Below, piece after piece: positions 21,410 to 30,469 of a DNA stretch of 64,000 nucleotides. The DNA comes from Paucibacter sp. DJ2R-2 (GTDB lineage Bacteria > Pseudomonadota > Gammaproteobacteria > Burkholderiales > Burkholderiaceae_C), in the NCBI RefSeq assembly GCF_025717675.1, contig NZ_JAJIRT010000014.1, forward strand, positions 1 to 64,000, in the 5' to 3' direction. Each line of letters opens with the position of its first letter. Position 1 is the first letter of the stretch. Made by a program: the position numbers and the translations under genes. A model generated the notes under the pieces. The model was not told where the DNA came from. It saw only the letters and a list, made by a program, of their open reading frames with translations, and ran no database searches.

Positions 21410-22789
21410 ATGACGACGCCACCACTTGCTGCCCCCGAACTGTTGCTGCCCGCGGGCGATCTCGAGCGCATGCGCGCGGCCTTTGATTTTGGCGCCGATG
21501 CCGTCTACGCGGGCCAGCCGCGCTACTCCCTGCGCGCGCGCAACAACGACTTCAAGCTTGAGAACCTCAAGACCGGCATTGCCGAGGCGCACGCGCGTGG
21601 CAAGAAGTTCCTGGTCGCCAGCAACATCCTGCCGCACAACGGCAAGCTCAAGAATTACCTGGCCGATATGGAGCCGGTGGTGGCCATGAAGCCCGACGCC
21701 CTGATCATGGCCGACCCCGGCCTGATCATGATGGTGCGCGAGCGCTGGCCCGAGCTGCCCATCCACCTCTCGGTGCAGGCCAACACGGTCAACTACGCGG
21801 GTGTGAAGTTCTGGCAGAAGCAGGGATTGAAGCGAGTGATCCTCTCGCGCGAGCTGAGCCTGGACGAGGTGGCGCAGATCCGCCAGGAATGCCCGGACAT
21901 GGAGTTGGAGGTCTTCGTCCACGGCGCCCTGTGCATCGCCTACTCGGGCCGCTGCCTTTTGTCGGGCTACTTCAACCACCGCGACGCCAACCAAGGCACC
22001 TGCACCAATGCCTGCCGCTGGGATTACCAATTAGGCGCTGCCTTCGAGGACGAGGCCGGCCAGGCGCAGCCGATCCAGTTCGACTTTCACAAGGCCGTGC
22101 AGCAGGCCGATCAAGACTTCGCCGCGGCCGGTGGCACGGCTCGCCATCCGCTGGCCGATCGCACGTATCTGATCGAAGAATCGCAGCGCCCCGGCGAGCT
22201 GATGCCCATCCAGGAAGATGAGCATGGCACCTACATCATGAATTCCAAAGACCTGCGCGCGGTTGAGCATGTGCAGCGCCTGGTCGAGATCGGCGTCGAT
22301 TCGCTCAAGATCGAGGGCCGCACCAAGAGTCGCTACTACGTCTCGCGCGCCGCCCAGGTTTACCGCCGCGCCATCGACGACGCCGTGGCCGGCCGGCCCT
22401 TCGACCCGGCGTTGCTGGGCGAGCTGGACGGCCTGTCCAACCGTGGCTACACCAGCGGCTTCTACCAGCGCCACCGCAGCCAGGACTTGCAGAACTACCT
22501 CGACGGCCACTCCAAGGCCCGGCGCAGCCAGTTCGTCGGCGAGGTGGGGCCGGTGGCGGCCGATGGCTGGGCGCCTATCGAGGTCAAGAACCGTTTTGCT
22601 GTTGGCGACCGCCTGGAGATCATCCACCCCAGCGGCAACCGCGAGATCACCTTGCAGGCCCTGCGCGGCCGCGAGGGCGAGCCGGTGCAGGCGGCTGCCG
22701 GCAACGGCGTGCAGGTCAGCCTGCAGCTGCCGGCCGAGCTTCAGGGCGCCTTGATCGCGCGCTTGCTGGAGCCGGGCGAAGTCGCTTGA
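21410..22789 (+). CDS. trhP: Peptidase U32 family tRNA hydroxylation protein TrhP (YegQ)
   Basis: 459 aa. The U32 signature is complete: EVFVHGALCIAYSGRC, followed by NQGTCTNACRWDY, whose cysteines fit an iron-sulphur or prephenate-dependent enzyme. GRTKSRYYVSRAAQVYRRAI is the second family block, and a C-terminal beta-barrel follows. In E. coli YegQ/TrhP hydroxylates uridine 34 of certain tRNAs to ho5U, despite the peptidase name. The assignment to TrhP rather than another U32 member rests on the length and on the RARNNDF and GYFNHRDANQG blocks. Confidence 0.85.
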   Translation: MTTPPLAAPELLLPAGDLERMRAAFDFGADAVYAGQPRYSLRARNNDFKLENLKTGIAEAHARGKKFLVASNILPHNGKLKNYLADMEPVVAMKPDALIMADPGLIMMVRERWPELPIHLSVQANTVNYAGVKFWQKQGLKRVILSRELSLDEVAQIRQECPDMELEVFVHGALCIAYSGRCLLSGYFNHRDANQGTCTNACRWDYQLGAAFEDEAGQAQPIQFDFHKAVQQADQDFAAAGGTARHPLADRTYLIEESQRPGELMPIQEDEHGTYIMNSKDLRAVEHVQRLVEIGVDSLKIEGRTKSRYYVSRAAQVYRRAIDDAVAGRPFDPALLGELDGLSNRGYTSGFYQRHRSQDLQNYLDGHSKARRSQFVGEVGPVAADGWAPIEVKNRFAVGDRLEIIHPSGNREITLQALRGREGEPVQAAAGNGVQVSLQLPAELQGALIARLLEPGEVA

Positions 22790-22798
22790 ACCGCGTCA

Positions 22799-22911
22799 GA
22801 GCGGTTCACAAAGGCTAGCGAAGCGGTTCTGGCTAGGCGGACCCGGCGCAGGCAGTACGGCTTGTACGACCAGCCGGGCCAACGACGCCAGAAGGACTGT
22901 GTGAGCCGCGC
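22799..22911. repeat. Imperfect palindromic intergenic element, copy B
   Basis: Fills the gap between two convergent genes. Outer arms 22801-22813 and 22897-22909 pair at 11 of 13 positions. Middle arms 22827-22833 and 22887-22893 are perfect (TTCTGGC/GCCAGAA). CCCGGC/GCCGGG (22842-22847, 22873-22878) and GTAC/GTAC (22855-22858, 22864-22867) close the centre. On the minus strand it shares GCGTCGTTGG-CCCGG and GTCCGCCTAGCC with the element at 61132-61270. The right end abuts the stop codon at 22912. Confidence 0.8.
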
Positions 22912-24591
22912 CTACCTTCCGACGGCGTGCAGCTGCGCGCCGTTGATGCTGTAGACCAAGCCATCGGGCCCGGCCACGGTGGGCGTGTAGGCCTGGCCGA
23001 TGCCGTCGTTCAGCTTCACCTGCTCGGTAAAACGGTTGCTGCCGAAGTCCCAGCGGTAGAGCCGGCCATCTTCGTTGTTGACCAGGGCCGACTTGCCTTT
23101 CACATCGACGACCGCCGTGTTGACGCACCACTCGCGCACGCCGCCCGGGGTGTCGGCATCGGCGGTGGGGCCGACGATGGTCAGCACCTCTTTCATCACC
23201 GTCACCGCCGGGCTGATCGGGTCGGCCTGGCTGGCCTGTGGGTCCAGCAAGGCCATCTTGTTCTGGCCGTCACCCGTACCGATGCCATAGTAGTTGTTGT
23301 ACTTGACCAGCAGCAGATAGCTGGACGCACCGCTGTAGCCGGGCACGGCGCTCGCCGGCACGATGGAAGCCGTGTCGTCCCAGCCGAAGGAGCCGGGCGT
23401 CTTGAGCTGGCTCAGCTCCGCATTGAAGTGCAAGAGCCAGCCGCGGCCGTTGTGGTCGGTTCGGGTGTTTTCCAGCACGCCGTAAAAGACATCGCCGTCC
23501 GGACCCACGGTGGGCGAGGCGGTGGAGCTGTCGCTGACGCGGGCGATCAACTCGGTGGCCGGGTTGATCAGGCGCTGCTTGGCCTTGAGAGCCAGGGTGC
23601 CGGAGTCCAGGGCCAGCAGATAGCCGTTTTGCATGCTGCCGCTGGCGGGGTCGCTGTTGACGGCGATGTAGAGCGTTTTCTCGTCCAACGACAGGGCCGG
23701 TGCCGCGTTCATGGCGGTTTGGAACATGCTCGCATCGCCGCTGAGCTCGGCGGCGGACTTCCAGACCGCCTGGCCGTCGGCCGCCACCCGCACGATGCCG
23801 CCTTTCAGGCCGCCCGGTGCCCCAGCCTTGGTGGTGAAGCCGAAGAACACCGTGCCCCCGCTGTCAAGGGTCAGCGCTGTGTTGATGCGCACCTTGTCGC
23901 GGTAGTTGGCGCTGTCAGCTTCAAATGCGGCATTGCCGTAGAAAGCGAAGGTTTGCACGCTGCCGCTGGCGCTGTCCACCGCATCGCGGATCAGCAGCCG
24001 GCCGCCGGCAGCCGGGGCGAACAAGCGACCCTTGAAGTCCAGGCCGATGTTCCAGGACGGCGTCCAGCTGCTGGCCGGCAGCAGGTAGTCGCTTTTCAGG
24101 GTCCAGAGCAAGCTGCCATCGGCCGCCTTGCGAGCCTGGACCTCGAAATCGCCAATGCTCGTGGTCTTGACCGGCACCAGCACCGTGTTGCCGCCCGAAA
24201 TCACCGGTGTGCCGTAGTGGATCAAGAGAAAACCACCGGCCCGGTAGGGCGGCGCCAGGTCCACCGGTGTGCTCCAGACGATGCGTTGCAAGGCCTGGGT
24301 GGCGACCAGAGTCTGTGCCTGATGCTGGGCATTGCCGCCGTAGCTGGCCCAGAAGGGTGCGGTGCTGGGGCTGGGGGCCGGTGGTGTGGGGGCAGGCGGG
24401 GTGGGCGCTGGTGGTGTGGGCGCGGGCGGAACCGGTGCTGGCGTGGGCACTGGTGCGGGCTCGGAGCCACCACCACCGCCGCAGGCCTGCAGCAAGCCGG
24501 CCAGGCCTGCGCCCAGCAGCAGTTGCCGGCGCTGCGGCCGAGGGCAGGGCGAGGGCGTCGGAAGGGGGCAAGCGTCGTGGCGTTCGGTCAT
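22912..24591 (-). CDS. PQQ-like beta-propeller lipoprotein
   Basis: 559 aa from MTERHDACPLPTPSP; a frame extends 24 codons upstream. The Arg-rich N-terminus leads to a hydrophobic segment and lipobox LLQAC with GGGGG. A strongly repetitive Pro-Ala-Thr linker follows (tandem PAPTPPAPTPP, about residues 55-85). The remainder reads as a quinoprotein-like propeller, with repeats such as ADGSLLWTLKSDY, ADGQAVWKSAAEL, TLYIAVNSDP and GPDGDVFYGVLE. It is probably a cell-surface binding or scaffold protein; enzymatic residues of PQQ dehydrogenases are not evident. Divergent from a MauG-type gene. Confidence 0.75.
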   Translation of the reverse strand: MTERHDACPLPTPSPCPRPQRRQLLLGAGLAGLLQACGGGGGSEPAPVPTPAPVPPAPTPPAPTPPAPTPPAPSPSTAPFWASYGGNAQHQAQTLVATQALQRIVWSTPVDLAPPYRAGGFLLIHYGTPVISGGNTVLVPVKTTSIGDFEVQARKAADGSLLWTLKSDYLLPASSWTPSWNIGLDFKGRLFAPAAGGRLLIRDAVDSASGSVQTFAFYGNAAFEADSANYRDKVRINTALTLDSGGTVFFGFTTKAGAPGGLKGGIVRVAADGQAVWKSAAELSGDASMFQTAMNAAPALSLDEKTLYIAVNSDPASGSMQNGYLLALDSGTLALKAKQRLINPATELIARVSDSSTASPTVGPDGDVFYGVLENTRTDHNGRGWLLHFNAELSQLKTPGSFGWDDTASIVPASAVPGYSGASSYLLLVKYNNYYGIGTGDGQNKMALLDPQASQADPISPAVTVMKEVLTIVGPTADADTPGGVREWCVNTAVVDVKGKSALVNNEDGRLYRWDFGSNRFTEQVKLNDGIGQAYTPTVAGPDGLVYSINGAQLHAVGR

Positions 24592-24723
24592 GGTGGTTGC
24601 GGCATGGAAAGCGGTGCGCCGCCAAAGCATCTGTGACAGGAATTGGACGCGGTGGAACTCCACTTGGGCCCGGGTGAATTCCCTAGTCGGGTGAAGCCGC
24701 CCCTAAGCTCGACAATCAGCAGC

Positions 24724-26022
24724 ATGAGTGCCGCCCTTGAATCCCTGCTTGTCTCGTCCTGCCGTTCCCTTGGGTTGGGTTTGGGCGCTGGCTTGCTCTT
24801 GCTGCTCGGCGCTTGCGGCGGCGGTGGTGGAGCCTCGCCCTCGGTCTCGCCGACTGGCGCGGCCAGCAGCCCCAGCACGCCGGCTTCGGCACCGTCCCCC
24901 AACCCCAAACCGCTGAGCCTGCAGGCCCAGCTGGGCGAGAAGATTTTTCACGACCGCAACCTCAGCGGCTCCGGCCGCATGTCCTGCGCCACCTGCCATG
25001 ACCCGGCCTTCTTCCACGGGCCGCCGAACAATCTGCCGGTGCAGGTGGGCGGCGCCTTCGAAACGGAATTCGGCACCCGTGCCGCGCCTTCGCTGCGTTA
25101 TCTGGAAACCCAGCCCGCCTTCCAGGGCACGTCGCAAACCCTGGTGGCCGATCTACGCGGCGGCCTGATGGCCGACGGCCGGGCCGACAGCCTGGCCGCC
25201 CAAGCCAAGCTACCCTGGTTCAACCCGCGCGAGATGGACAACGGCAATGCCGCCATCCTGGCCCGCAAGCTGCGCGGCGCCGCCTATGCCAGCGACTTCG
25301 GGCGCGCCTTCCCGCCCGCCGCTGGTGCCTCGGCCCCGGACGACGACAGTCTGGTCACCCAGGCCAGCCAGGCGCTGCAGAGCTTCCAGATCGAAGACCC
25401 GCGCTTCCATCCCTACGACTCCAAGTTCGATTGGGTGCAGCAGGGTCGTGCGCAGTTCAGCAATGCCGAAGCGCGCGGCCTGCGCGTGTTCAACGACACC
25501 CAGCGCGGCCACTGCGCCAGCTGTCACCCGTCCTTCAGCCTCAACAACCAGCCTGTCGTTTTCAGCAACTTCGGCTATTCGGCCCTGGCCGTGCCGCGCA
25601 ACCGCGCGCTGCAGAGCAATGCCGATGCGGCGGCGTTTGACCTGGGTCTCTGCCAGTCGCCCCATGCCGCCGTCAAGGGCCGCCTTGAGTCCTGTGGCTT
25701 CTTCCGCATCCCCAGCCTGCGCAATGTCGAGCACCGGCCGGTGTTTTTCCATAACGGCACATTCAACAGTCTGGAGCAAGTGCTGCGCTTTTACGCCACC
25801 CGGGACACCGACCCGGCGCAGTGGTACCCGACGGTCGCTGGCCAGGTGCAGCTCTACGACGATCTGCCGCTCGCCCTGCAAGCCAATGTCGAACGCAACG
25901 CGCCCTTCGGCCCGCGGCGGACGATGAGTGATGCCGACATCGCCGACATCCTGTGCTTTCTGCGCACCCTCAGCGACGGCTACACCGGCCCTGCCACACC
26001 GCCCCCTCCCGGTTGCAACTGA
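24724..26022 (+). CDS. MauG/CcpA-type di-haem cytochrome c peroxidase lipoprotein
   Basis: 432 aa from MSAALESLLVSSC. The signal ends in lipobox LLGAC and GGGGG, then a Ser/Pro linker. Two c-type haem sites are present, CATCH near residue 92 and CASCH near 267. The family motifs are FHDRNLSGSGRMSCATCHDP and FRIPSLRNVEHRPVFFHNGTF. It either reduces H2O2 in the periplasm or oxidises a partner protein as MauG does. Divergent from, and 132 bp away from, a PQQ-like propeller protein gene, a possible redox or binding partner. Confidence 0.9.
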   Translation: MSAALESLLVSSCRSLGLGLGAGLLLLLGACGGGGGASPSVSPTGAASSPSTPASAPSPNPKPLSLQAQLGEKIFHDRNLSGSGRMSCATCHDPAFFHGPPNNLPVQVGGAFETEFGTRAAPSLRYLETQPAFQGTSQTLVADLRGGLMADGRADSLAAQAKLPWFNPREMDNGNAAILARKLRGAAYASDFGRAFPPAAGASAPDDDSLVTQASQALQSFQIEDPRFHPYDSKFDWVQQGRAQFSNAEARGLRVFNDTQRGHCASCHPSFSLNNQPVVFSNFGYSALAVPRNRALQSNADAAAFDLGLCQSPHAAVKGRLESCGFFRIPSLRNVEHRPVFFHNGTFNSLEQVLRFYATRDTDPAQWYPTVAGQVQLYDDLPLALQANVERNAPFGPRRTMSDADIADILCFLRTLSDGYTGPATPPPPGCN

Positions 26023-26135
26023 GCGGCTGCAAATGGTCGTCTGTGGCGCTGGGCAGCCATGCCCGGCACCGTTGCAAGTCATTCGCTTTGCGTATGGCAG
26101 CGCTGGCGGGCAGGCTGGACGGCCAGAATCGCCGC

Positions 26136-27512
26136 ATGAGCACAAGCAACAGCAGCAAAGGCAGTCTCGCAGCGCGACCTCGGGTCTTGGTCATCGGTTG
26201 CGGCTTCGGCGGCCTCGCCGCCACTCGCGCCCTGGTCGGTGCCCCGGTGGACATCACGGTGATCGACCGCAGCAACCACCATCTGTTTCAGCCCTTGCTC
26301 TACCAAGTGGCCACGGCCGGCCTGTCGGCGCCCTCGATTGCCGCGCCCATCCGCCACATGCTGCGCGGCCAGCGCAATGTCACGGTGTTGATGGCCGAGG
26401 TCAAAGGCATCGATCGCCAGCAGCGCCAGGTGCATCTGGCCGATGGCCAGAGCTTGGGCTATGAGTACCTGATCGTCGCCGCCGGCGCCACGCACAGCTA
26501 TTTCGGCCGCGACGAATGGGCCACCCATGCGCCGGGGCTCAAGACCTTGCAAGACGCCTTTGCCCTGCGCGCCCGCGTGCTCAAGGCTTTTGAGCAGGCC
26601 GAGAGCTCGCCCGACCCGGCGCAGCAGCGCGCCTGCTTGAGCTTTGTGGTCATTGGCGCCGGCCCCACCGGGGTCGAGATGGCCGGCACTCTGGCCGAGA
26701 TCGCCCGCCACACGCTCAAGAACGAGTTCCGCCGCATCGACCCGGCCAGCGCCCGCGTGCTGCTGCTGGAGGGTTCACCGCGGGTGCTGCAGGCTTTGCC
26801 GCCGGAGCTCTCGGCCAAGGCGGCGGCGCAGCTGCGTGCCTTGGGCGTCGAGGTGCGTACCGGCTGCCGGGTGGTCGGCATCGATGCAGGCGAGGTGGAG
26901 GTGGAGACCGGGGATGGCACCGTGGGCACGGAGCGCATCCCTGCCCGCACCGTGGTCTGGGCGGCCGGCGTGGCTGCCTCGCCCCTGGGCCGCATGCTGG
27001 ACATGCCGCTGGACCGCGCCGGTCGTGTCCATGTCGACGGCCGGCTCAACATCCCTCGCCACCCGGAAGTCTTTGTCATCGGCGACCTGGCCGCAGCCCA
27101 GAGCCGGCAGTCCGATGGCCGCACGCTCAAGTCCGTGCCCGGCGTCAGCCCGGCGGCCAAGCAGATGGGCGCTTACGCAGCAAGCCAGATCCTGCAATCG
27201 CTGCGGGCGCCACAGGGTCAGGTCTTGCCTCCCTTGCCGGCCGATGCGCCCGGCGCTTTTCGCTACCGCGACTACGGTGCCCTGGCCACCATCGGCCGCA
27301 AGGCGGCCGTGGCCGATCTGGGATTCCTTCAGTTCTCGGGCTACTTCGCCTGGCTGTTCTGGCTGTTCGTCCACATCTACTTCTTGATCGGCTTCCGCAA
27401 CCGCCTGGTCGTGCTCATGGACTGGGCCTGGGCCTACTGGAGTTTTCAGCGCTATGCGCGGGTGGTGGCGGAGCCGGTGGATGCGGAGCCACTTTCTCTG
27501 ACTAAGCCTTGA
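26136..27512 (+). CDS. ndh: Type II NADH:quinone oxidoreductase (NDH-2)
   Basis: 458 aa. Two Rossmann dinucleotide motifs are present: VIGCGFGGLAATRAL for FAD, and VIGAGPTGVEMAGTLAEIAR for NADH. VWAAGVAASPLGRML and VFVIGDLAA are standard NDH-2 blocks. The C-terminal amphipathic/membrane segment (WLFWLFVHIYFLIGFRNRL) anchors it on the inner face of the membrane. It transfers electrons from NADH to quinone without proton pumping. The last 11 bp overlap the convergent recG gene. Confidence 0.92.
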   Translation: MSTSNSSKGSLAARPRVLVIGCGFGGLAATRALVGAPVDITVIDRSNHHLFQPLLYQVATAGLSAPSIAAPIRHMLRGQRNVTVLMAEVKGIDRQQRQVHLADGQSLGYEYLIVAAGATHSYFGRDEWATHAPGLKTLQDAFALRARVLKAFEQAESSPDPAQQRACLSFVVIGAGPTGVEMAGTLAEIARHTLKNEFRRIDPASARVLLLEGSPRVLQALPPELSAKAAAQLRALGVEVRTGCRVVGIDAGEVEVETGDGTVGTERIPARTVVWAAGVAASPLGRMLDMPLDRAGRVHVDGRLNIPRHPEVFVIGDLAAAQSRQSDGRTLKSVPGVSPAAKQMGAYAASQILQSLRAPQGQVLPPLPADAPGAFRYRDYGALATIGRKAAVADLGFLQFSGYFAWLFWLFVHIYFLIGFRNRLVVLMDWAWAYWSFQRYARVVAEPVDAEPLSLTKP

Positions 27513-29673
27513 GAAACTCCGCCTTCGAGCCCAGCCAGCGTGCCACCTGACGCTGCGCGGCCTCGGGGTATTTGTCCAGCAGCTGGGGCGCCAGGCGGCG
27601 GGCGGCTTGCAGCAGCAGGGAGTCTTCCTGCAGATCGGCAAAGCGCAACAGCTCGGCGCCACTCTGGCGGGCGCCCATGAACTCGCCGGGGCCGCGGATG
27701 TCGAGGTCGCGCCGGGCAATCTCGAAGCCGTCGTTGGTTTCGGCCATGGCGCGCAGGCGCGATTTGCCGGTGTCGGACAGCGGGCCGGTGTAGAGCAGCA
27801 CGCAGACGCTGGCCACCGCGCCGCGGCCGACGCGGCCGCGCAGCTGGTGCAGCTGCGAGAGGCCGAAGCGTTCGGCATGCTCGATCACCATCAGGCTGGC
27901 ATTGGGCACGTCCACGCCGACCTCGATCACGGTGGTGGCCACCAGCACGCTGGCCTCGCCGCCCGAAAAGCGGGCCATCACGGCGGCCTTCTCGGCCGGT
28001 GGCATGCGGCCGTGCAGCAGGCCCACCTCGAAGCCCGGCAGCGCGTCGACCAGCTCTGCATGGGTTTCGGTCGCGTTGTTCAGGTCCAGGGCCTCGCTCT
28101 CTTCGATCAGCGGGCAGACCCAGTAGACCTGGGCGCCACCGGCCACCTCCTGGGCGATTTTCTCGATCACGTCCTGGCGTTTGCCATCGGCAAAGACCTT
28201 GGTGACGATGGGGGTGCGGCCCGGGGGTAACTCGTCAATCGTGCTGACCGCCAGGTCGGCGAAGTAGGTCATGGCCAGCGTGCGCGGAATCGGCGTGGCG
28301 CTCATCATCAGCATGTGCGGCTCCAAATCCATCGACGCCAGCTTGCGCCGCAAAGCCAGGCGCTGCGCCACGCCGAAGCGGTGCTGCTCGTCGATGATGG
28401 CCAGGCCCAGGCGGGCGAACGTGACCTTGTCTTCGATCACCGCATGGGTGCCGATCACCAGCTGGGCCGCGCCGCTGGCGGCGGCATCCAGCATCTTTTG
28501 GCGCGCCTTGCCTTTGACGCTGCCGGTCAGCCAAGCCACTTGCAGGCCCAGGGGCTCCAGCCAGCCGATCAGCTTCTTGAAATGCTGCTCGGCCAGGATT
28601 TCGGTCGGCGCCATCAGCGCGCATTGCCAGCCGGCATCGATGGCCACGGCTGCGGCCAGGGCCGCCACCACCGTCTTGCCCGAGCCCACATCGCCTTGCA
28701 GCAGGCGGTGCATCGGTTGGCCCAGGGCCAGGTCTTGCGCGATCTCTTCGCTGACCCGCTGCTGTGCGCCGGTCAGGCCGAAGGGCAGCACGGCCAGCAG
28801 GCGCTCGACCAGGCCGCCGGGCTTGGCGCGCAGGGCCGGTGCCTTCAGCAGGGCGCGCTCGCGCTGGGCCTGCATCTGGCTGATCTGCTGGGCCAGCAGC
28901 TCCTCGAACTTGAGCCGCTGCCAGGCCGGGTGGCTGTGGTCTTCCAGCGTGCCCAGGCGCGCCTGCGGCGGCGGGTGGTGCAGAAAGTTCAGCGCGTCGC
29001 GCAGCGGTGGCAGGCTGCTGGGCACCGTGCCCTGGGGCAGCAGCTCGCGCAGATCGGCGCGCTGCAGGCCCGAGGCGATGGCGCGGCGCAAGTACGTCTG
29101 CGGCAGGCCGGCGCTGGCCGGGTAGACGGGCGTCAGCGCCTCGGCCAGCGGTGTGTCGGGCTGCACGGCCTTGAAGGTCGGGTGCACCATCTCGCGGCCG
29201 AAGAAGCCGTGGCGCAGCTCGCCGCGCACGCGGATGCGCTGGCCCACGGCCATGCTTTTCTGGTGCGAGGGGTAAAAGTGGATGAAACGCATCAGCAGAT
29301 CACCGGTTTCGTCTTCCAGCCGCACCAGCAGCACGCGCCGGCCACGCGTTTCGATGCGGCACTCGATCACCTCGCCCTCGCACTGCACGGTGTCGCCCTC
29401 GCGCGTGCGGCCGATCGGCGTGATCTGGGTCTCGTCCTCGTAGCGCAGCGGCAGGTGCAGGGCCAGGTCGATGTCGCGCAGCAGGCCCAGTTTCTCCATG
29501 GCCTTCTGCGGCGCGGACTTGGGCTTGCTGGCGGCGGCTGATGCAGCAGGCGAAGCGGCTGACGAATGAGGAGGCTGGGGGGCCGAAGAAGGCATGGGCG
29601 GGATTTTGCCCTGCGGGCGGAGTTCGAAACCCGGCCGGGGCGTCGAGCTGGTGCGGGGCGCTGGCATCTGCAT
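27502..29673 (-). CDS. recG: ATP-dependent DNA helicase RecG
   Basis: 723 aa from the ATG preceded by AGAGG at 7 nt; an ATG about 26 codons downstream would give a more typical 697 aa. An N-terminal Ala/Ser/Pro-rich extension precedes the wedge domain (OB fold, EGEVIECRIETRGRRVLLV). Helicase motifs follow: LLQGDVGSGKTVVA, IIDEQHRFGVAQR, MSATPIPRTLAMTYFADL and TVIEVGVDVPNASLMVIE with LHQLRGRVGRG. RecG remodels stalled replication forks and Holliday junctions. A LexA-like box lies 110 bp upstream of its start. Confidence 0.96.
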   Translation of the reverse strand: MQMPAPRTSSTPRPGFELRPQGKIPPMPSSAPQPPHSSAASPAASAAASKPKSAPQKAMEKLGLLRDIDLALHLPLRYEDETQITPIGRTREGDTVQCEGEVIECRIETRGRRVLLVRLEDETGDLLMRFIHFYPSHQKSMAVGQRIRVRGELRHGFFGREMVHPTFKAVQPDTPLAEALTPVYPASAGLPQTYLRRAIASGLQRADLRELLPQGTVPSSLPPLRDALNFLHHPPPQARLGTLEDHSHPAWQRLKFEELLAQQISQMQAQRERALLKAPALRAKPGGLVERLLAVLPFGLTGAQQRVSEEIAQDLALGQPMHRLLQGDVGSGKTVVAALAAAVAIDAGWQCALMAPTEILAEQHFKKLIGWLEPLGLQVAWLTGSVKGKARQKMLDAAASGAAQLVIGTHAVIEDKVTFARLGLAIIDEQHRFGVAQRLALRRKLASMDLEPHMLMMSATPIPRTLAMTYFADLAVSTIDELPPGRTPIVTKVFADGKRQDVIEKIAQEVAGGAQVYWVCPLIEESEALDLNNATETHAELVDALPGFEVGLLHGRMPPAEKAAVMARFSGGEASVLVATTVIEVGVDVPNASLMVIEHAERFGLSQLHQLRGRVGRGAVASVCVLLYTGPLSDTGKSRLRAMAETNDGFEIARRDLDIRGPGEFMGARQSGAELLRFADLQEDSLLLQAARRLAPQLLDKYPEAAQRQVARWLGSKAEFLKA

Positions 29674-29782
29674 GTTCAAGCCTCTTTGGAGCTCATGACC
29701 GGCAACATAATGGTGTTTTCGTTCGGTGCCGCGGGCCGCCATCCAGCCCTGGGGTCCGCTGGCTCTGCGTGCGACACGGATA

Positions 29783-29798
29783 CTGTATGAATATCCAG
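29783..29798. promoter_or_regulatory. LexA-like SOS box
   Basis: CTGTATGAATATCCAG is one base from the CTGT-N8-ACAG consensus. With flanks it matches 16 of 20 positions of the E. coli SOS consensus. It lies between divergent recG (start 29673, 110 bp) and the nucleotidyltransferase (start 29885, 87 bp). On the minus strand TTGCTG, 16 bp, TACAGT overlaps the box and could be a promoter toward recG. Confidence 0.6.
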
Positions 29799-29884
29799 TT
29801 TATCAGCAAGATTGTCAGCAAGTTGTGCCACATCCAGGATGCTTGCGAGAGCGCTGCCGCGCGCTCGGCCACGAGGCGGTTCGG

Positions 29885-30469
29885 GTGAACGCCAGGCACC
29901 CCGATCGCCAGGACGAGCTGCAGGCCATCGTGCGCAGTTCCCCTTGGCTCATGCAGGCGCTCCATGCCGCCCGTGATCTGTGCCTGCGCCAGTGGTGCAT
30001 CGGCGCCGGGGCGCTGCGCAATCGGGTCTGGGACCATCTGCATGGCCACACCGAGCCCTCGCGTCTGGCCGACGTGGACCTGGTCTATTTCGATCCCGAG
30101 GAGCCGCCGGGCTTGGAGGCGAGGCATCAGGCGGCCCTGGCGCGCGCTTGTCCGGATCTGCCCTGGGAGCTGACGAACCAGGCCCATGTGCATCTCTGGT
30201 TCGAGTCCTGCTTCGGCCATGCCGTGGCGCCGCTGCGCTCGCTTCAGGACGCGGTCGCCTCCTGGCCCGAGTTCGCCACCGCGGTGGCCGTGCGCCTGGA
30301 GACCGACGACACGTTGACCGTGATCGCCCCCTACGGCCTGGACGACCTGTTTGCCATGCGCATTCGCCGCAACCCGGCGCGGGTCAGTGTCGAGACCTTT
30401 CGCCAGCGGATCGCGCAGAAGCAGTACGCGCAACGGTGGCCGCGGGTGCAGATCGAGGATGCGGAATGA
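29885..30469 (+). CDS. Nucleotidyltransferase family protein (NTP_transf_6 / DUF925-like)
   Basis: 194 aa from a GTG start with GAGG 8 nt upstream; the frame is open further upstream without a better start. DVDLVYFDPEE carries the acidic metal-binding pair expected after a Gly-rich segment (CIGAGALRNRVWDHLHGH). NQAHVHLWFE and PYGLDDLFAMRIRRNP are typical of this family. Substrate unknown. Its stop overlaps the start of the next gene by 4 bp (ATGA). A LexA-like box lies 87 bp upstream. Confidence 0.78.
   Translation: MNARHPDRQDELQAIVRSSPWLMQALHAARDLCLRQWCIGAGALRNRVWDHLHGHTEPSRLADVDLVYFDPEEPPGLEARHQAALARACPDLPWELTNQAHVHLWFESCFGHAVAPLRSLQDAVASWPEFATAVAVRLETDDTLTVIAPYGLDDLFAMRIRRNPARVSVETFRQRIAQKQYAQRWPRVQIEDAE

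Noticed and set aside
24360-24460. Short tandem repeats in the PQQ-like gene, first suspected as a CRISPR-like array
   Set aside because: In frame they encode a Pro-Ala-Thr spacer after a lipobox; there are no spacers and no cas genes.
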